Below are positions 23,317-25,690 of a stretch of 25,690 nt of DNA, piece by piece (within the stretch, counting starts at the first letter, position 1; every line of letters starts with the position of its first letter). The position numbers and the translations under genes are program-made. Source of the stretch: UBA6019 sp035535055 (GTDB lineage Bacteria > Chloroflexota > Dormibacteria > Dormibacterales > Dormibacteraceae); NCBI GenBank assembly GCA_035535055.1, contig DATLQT010000007.1, positions 1 through 25,690 of the forward strand, in the 5' to 3' direction. Below the pieces are notes generated by a model that worked only from the letters and a program-made list of their open reading frames with translations, was not told the DNA's origin and searched no databases.

Positions 23317-23322
23317 TAGACT
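23317..23322 (+). promoter_or_regulatory. ssrA promoter -10
   Basis: TAGACT within GGGTAGACTT lies 28 nt before the mature tmRNA 5' end, consistent with a short precursor trimmed by RNase P. The ten-base string is identical to that upstream of def. The -35 region is weak. Confidence 0.5.
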
Positions 23323-23418
23323 TCTCAGGCGAAGTTCAAGCGCGATTCGTGGGGGCGTCCGGTCTCGACGGGGTGAATGGGCTTCGGGATTGCGAGTCGA
23401 AGGCGTGAGCGTTACAGC

Positions 23419-23469
23419 GCAAACAAGACAAGTGCCAACAAGCACTCCGAGCTCGCTCTCGCTGCGTAA
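23419..23469 (+). other. tmRNA tag-peptide reading frame
   Basis: Codons from GCA to TAA encode ANKTSANKHSELALAA, 16 residues. The first Ala is the resume codon, and the ALAA end is the expected ClpXP/ClpAP signal. A second stop (TAG) follows one base later in another frame. Confidence 0.93.
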
Positions 23470-23699
23470 GTAGCCTGAGTTAGCTCCCCGGGACTTAGAT
23501 CCCGGGCGTGGCCCCCGGGAACGCCGGCGAACCGGGAGGCCACGTCAAACAGCCGGATCGCTGCCGTCGGGGCGCCTCGGCCCGGCGGCGGGACATTCAC
23601 CGAGGCTGGCCGCAAGGATCCCGTCGTGAGGAGCCCCAGGGTGAGATCAAAATCACGGACACACTCGTAGAGATCTCGAGGGACGTCGCTTCGGACGCG

Positions 23700-23724
23700 G
23701 GTTCAACTCCCGCCGCCTCCACCA
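23700..23724 (+). repeat. Left copy of a direct repeat (3' end of ssrA, attL-like)
   Basis: GTTCAACTCCCGC, one extra C, GCCTCC and then ACCA form the T-loop and acceptor end of tmRNA. The string recurs at 24618-24640 with one single-base gap and one mismatch before CCA. The 3' end of ssrA is a well-known target of tyrosine integrases. Confidence 0.6.
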
Positions 23725-23734
23725 TTCTTTCGTA

Positions 23735-23751
23735 TTCGGAAAAGATCCGAA
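23735..23751. other. Short hairpin downstream of ssrA
   Basis: TTCGGA-AAAGA-TCCGAA forms a 6-bp stem just past the CCA end. It has no following T run, so it is a weak candidate for transcript ending or processing of tmRNA. Confidence 0.3.
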
Positions 23752-23891
23752 GAGGCAAGGTTGATCCCAACCCGGACTGGGGTCGTCACCGACAAGGGGG
23801 ACGGTCGAGAGTGTTACGACCGCCGCCTCCTCGCCACGCAGGCTGATGGACTCCTTTTTGTCGCGGCCCCGCCTTGGAAGCTGACTTGCCT

Positions 23892-24539
23892 TCAGACGCT
23901 GCCAAGGAGATGCATCGCTGTCAGTGTCAGCCAGCCCCAGCCAAGGACGATCGTCAACCGCTGCAACAAGCCCGCCATCCTCGCAAGCCGCCCAGGTGGG
24001 GAGAATCGCTGTACTTGGGAGAAACCGATCGATGTGAAGACGAAACCGACAACGAACAGAACTCCGGAGGCGGCGGAAATCAACGCCCACCCGATCGAAC
24101 CGTGCGCTGTATAACCGCCGGCGAGCACCAGGCAGGCAATCGGAAGCGCGACGAACACGACCATGCTGAACCCGGTATGGAGCGCTCCGTGGATGTTCGG
24201 TGATGCCGGCTTGCTCTCCGGTCGATATTCCCCAATCGGGTCCGTGACGAAAATGCCAGAGCCGATGAGTCCGACTGCATACAAACAGACCAGGACGGAT
24301 ACGACCGGGGCAACCCCGTAGGGTTTAAGTGCCGTCCAGAGACCCACTCCGAAGGCGAACATCAGAAGTCCGGTGACGATGAAGTTCGCTCTCTGTGTCC
24401 AGCCCCACTTGCCGAGCGCGAGGGCGCTCACCGGCTGCCGGAGTGCATCGTAGTCAGCCCGAGTGACGCCTTCCGCAAGGAAGGCGACGACGAACAACGG
24501 GCCGGCAACGGCTCCGCAAGCCATAACAAAGGTCACCAC
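23892..24539 (-). CDS. DUF998-like polytopic membrane protein
   Basis: The 215-residue protein has six predicted membrane helices (about 3-23, 51-70, 77-97, 119-140, 149-171 and 189-209). Loops carry YDALRQPVSALALGKWGW, FVTDPIGEYRPES and IHGALHTGFSM, which match the general pattern of DUF998. Function is unknown. The start is GTG with AGGAG 10 nt upstream; an ATG five codons later is an alternative. Its codons end in A or T far more often than those of the housekeeping genes nearby, and it sits between the two copies of the ssrA 3' end, so horizontal arrival is likely. Confidence 0.8.
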   Translation of the reverse strand: MVTFVMACGAVAGPLFVVAFLAEGVTRADYDALRQPVSALALGKWGWTQRANFIVTGLLMFAFGVGLWTALKPYGVAPVVSVLVCLYAVGLIGSGIFVTDPIGEYRPESKPASPNIHGALHTGFSMVVFVALPIACLVLAGGYTAHGSIGWALISAASGVLFVVGFVFTSIGFSQVQRFSPPGRLARMAGLLQRLTIVLGWGWLTLTAMHLLGSV

Positions 24540-24617
24540 CCGTCCGCGCTCCTACGAACCCCCGACCGGAACGTTAATCACGACCGCCGCCTCTGGTTTC
24601 CGAGGCTGGCCGAGCCG

Positions 24618-24640
24618 GTTCAACTCCCGCGCCTCCGCCA
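24618..24640 (+). repeat. Right copy of the ssrA 3'-end repeat (attR-like or tRNA remnant)
   Basis: GTTCAACTCCCGC, GCCTCC, G and CCA match the ssrA end over 22 positions with one gap and one substitution. Just upstream, GAGGCTGGCCGAG resembles the 5' end and D arm of a tRNA-Ser, and GAGGC can pair with GCCTC. An alternative reading is therefore a tRNA-Ser gene that has lost its middle. No intact tRNA folds here. Confidence 0.5.
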
Positions 24641-24648
24641 AACGCGCT

Positions 24649-25041
24649 TCAGCCTTCGGGGGCCGTCCCCGCCAGGTCGACCATCCGGCACCGGATGTCC
24701 GCGTCCTCATCGATGTGGTAGCTGGCGCAGATGCGGTGGTAGCCATCGGCGATGGTGAGGGGGATGCTGTCGCGGAGGCGCCCGCGGATCAGGAGCACGG
24801 GGGAGAGCAGCTTCCCTTGTTCAGCTTGGCGACGTCCTTGGCGACGTGGACGTTGCTGATGGGCAGTGACTCCAAGAGGCTCGCCCGGAGCAGGTCCTTC
24901 GCCTTGCAGTGGATGATCGGCGCCTTGCGGAGGCGGGTCACCAGCCGCCGCGATCTCCGGCTCGACGGTGAGGCTCAGGTAGTCGCTCGCGGCCGGGTAG
25001 TCGTGGTCGTCGGGCTCCTCCTTCCAATTCAACTTGGCCAT
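24649..25041 (-). pseudogene. ParB-like-domain protein with two compensating frameshifts
   Basis: The N-terminus (AKLNWKEEPDDHDYPAASDY) and C-terminus (KLLSPVLLIRG ... IPLTIADGYHRICASYHIDED) belong to one conserved hypothetical family. The IADGYHRICA part resembles the ParB/Srx nuclease core. In between, the open frame turns to low-quality Pro/Gln/Arg sequence. In the neighbouring frame the same DNA reads LVTRLRKAPIIHCKAKDLLRA and then LLESLPISNVHVAKDVAKLNKG, clearly the missing middle. A one-base gain near 24945 and a one-base loss near 24815 explain it; they cancel, so the open frame survives. ATG has AGGAGG 7 nt upstream. Either the gene is decaying or the assembly has two indels. Confidence 0.7.
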
Positions 25042-25068
25042 CGCCAATCCTCCTTCTCGAAAAGGCCT

Positions 25069-25690
25069 CTAGGGCCGTAGTTTCAGGGTCCGGACCTTCG
25101 CCGCCGCGACCTCCGCTTCGGTGTGGGGAATCGGGATCCCCTCGCCTCGCAGCCAGAGCGGCAGCTGGTCGTCGTAGTGCGGTGACATCGGGTTGCCGGA
25201 CTGGCCGCCGGGCAGTATCCAGCGCGAGTTCTCGAAGCTGCCGAGGTCAACGATCATCCGCATCGACTGGACAAAGCCCGGGTTCGAGGCGGGCTGAAGG
25301 GGATCCACAGCCGCCTGGGCGACCGTGTTCTGGTCGCCGCCCCAGGGGAAGGGGCCGAGGTTGTAGACGCGGTCGAGCGGCTTGCGGGCTCCGATCGGGT
25401 GGAGGAAGGTGAGCGGGCGCACCCGTCCCCAGGCCCAACCGGCAGGGTCGGCGCCGCGTGACCGCTCCAGCTCCCCGATCGCAGCGGCGAAGGCGTCCGC
25501 GACCTCCGCGTCCCACGAGCGGCCGAACCAGCCGGCCGGCTTCTCACGCAGAAGACGGACCAGGTGGCCGGTGCGGCGGACGCTGAAAACGCTGTGTGGC
25601 GAGAGGACGGTGAAGCCCTTGCCGGCAGCCCACTCCCAGCTGTTGGGGGCCTTGGCCCGGCAGACCCGGCGGATCATCTCCGCCTGCCAA
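25069..25690 (-). CDS. Penicillin acylase family (Ntn-hydrolase) protein, C-terminal part, continues off the right edge
   Basis: The frame is open to the window edge, so the ATG at 25677 is probably internal and the true start lies outside. The roughly 206 residues seen match the end of the beta chain of penicillin/cephalosporin/AHL acylases. They include NLGPFPWGGDQNTV, SMRMIVDLGSFENSRWILPG and the hallmark GGQSGNPMSPHYDDQ, followed by LPLWLRGEGIPIP. The catalytic N-terminal Ser, the spacer peptide and the export signal would be upstream. These enzymes are usually periplasmic or exported and hydrolyse amides; the natural substrate cannot be inferred. The ParB-like gene starts 27 nt after its stop on the same strand. 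Confidence 0.88.
   Translation of the reverse strand, partial: WQAEMIRRVCRAKAPNSWEWAAGKGFTVLSPHSVFSVRRTGHLVRLLREKPAGWFGRSWDAEVADAFAAAIGELERSRGADPAGWAWGRVRPLTFLHPIGARKPLDRVYNLGPFPWGGDQNTVAQAAVDPLQPASNPGFVQSMRMIVDLGSFENSRWILPGGQSGNPMSPHYDDQLPLWLRGEGIPIPHTEAEVAAAKVRTLKLRP

Larger units (their letters stand above)
23351..23724 (+). ncRNA. ssrA: tmRNA (ssrA), 374 nt, one-piece, CCA encoded
   Basis: The 5' end GGGGGCG pairs over 7 bp (one G-U) with CGCCTCC near the 3' end, followed by ACCA. The T arm is GCGGG-TTCAACT-CCCGC. The resume codon GCA at 23419 opens a reading frame giving the degradation tag ANKTSANKHSELALAA and a TAA ending at 23469. The tag ends in ALAA, as most tags do, and is longer than the E. 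coli one. GC-rich segments after the tag fit the pseudoknot region. smpB lies 1 kb upstream. The 3' end of this gene is repeated imperfectly about 0.9 kb downstream. Confidence 0.97.
23725..24640. mobile_element. Candidate small genomic islet at the ssrA 3' end
   Basis: The segment lies between the ssrA 3' end and its imperfect copy, holds one gene, and is visibly less GC-rich than its surroundings. No integrase, excisionase or transfer gene is present, so at most it is a decayed remnant or passively carried fragment. The second copy could instead be a degenerate tRNA-Ser remnant. Confidence 0.35.

Noticed and set aside
23412..23615. Small frames inside the tmRNA on both strands
   Set aside because: The region is fully explained by the structured tmRNA; only the tag frame is translated.
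23653..24090. Minus-strand frame containing WWRRRELNPRP
   Set aside because: This peptide is a known annotation artefact from translating the antisense of a tRNA or tmRNA 3' end; here it is antisense to ssrA.
1..25690. CRISPR arrays, toxin-antitoxin pairs, phage-defence operons, insertion sequences
   Set aside because: No regularly spaced direct repeats, transposase motifs or recognisable defence genes were found on either strand.

Overview
The window is very GC-rich (roughly 68-70 percent by eye), with dense same-strand operons, overlapping stop/start codons and many TTG, GTG and apparently CTG starts. Single-copy housekeeping genes follow an order like the actinobacterial and chloroflexotal division/translation cluster: ftsA, ftsZ, nrdR, pgeF, yggS, yggT, ileS, lspA, rluD, gmk, coaBC, priA, def, fmt, smpB, ssrA. 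FtsA occurs with a type-2 isoleucyl-tRNA synthetase under a T-box. This suggests a non-actinomycete Terrabacteria lineage such as Chloroflexota or Dormibacterota. That placement is inference; no 16S rRNA or marker alignment was possible.

Left part, minus strand (1-5027): a membrane-anchored FecR-domain protein with a long Ser-Pro/Thr-Pro linker and Ig-like repeats, running off the left edge, preceded by a two-GAF membrane histidine kinase with no response regulator in view. Divergent from these, a strong promoter with a palindrome in its spacer drives ftsA-ftsZ, which ends at a hairpin terminator. An alpha/beta hydrolase follows, then nrdR behind a promoter with two NrdR-box-like sites, then pgeF-yggS-yggT.

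Centre (10870-19852): an isoleucine T-box leader precedes seven tightly packed genes: ileS, lspA, rluD, gmk, coaBC, a lipoprotein gene and priA. Starvation for charged tRNA-Ile would therefore also raise guanylate kinase, CoA synthesis, lipoprotein processing and replication restart. rpoZ, sepF and divIVA, often found in such clusters, are absent here.

Right part: a DinB-like gene on the minus strand, then def-fmt-smpB from a probable leaderless promoter, then an R2-like ligand-binding oxidase gene head-to-head with ssrA (tmRNA). An imperfect copy of the 3' end of ssrA lies about 0.9 kb downstream. The segment between the copies holds a DUF998-like membrane protein gene with visibly lower GC, which looks like a small island at the classic ssrA integration site. 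Beyond it are a ParB-like gene with two compensating frameshifts and the C-terminal part of a penicillin-acylase-family protein running off the right edge.

I found no convincing wholly new multi-gene system. The most informative signals are the NrdR-box pair, the GXHH variant in IleRS, the T-box over a mixed operon, the ssrA 3'-end duplication, the probable CTG starts, and catalytic-motif substitutions in CoaBC and PriA.
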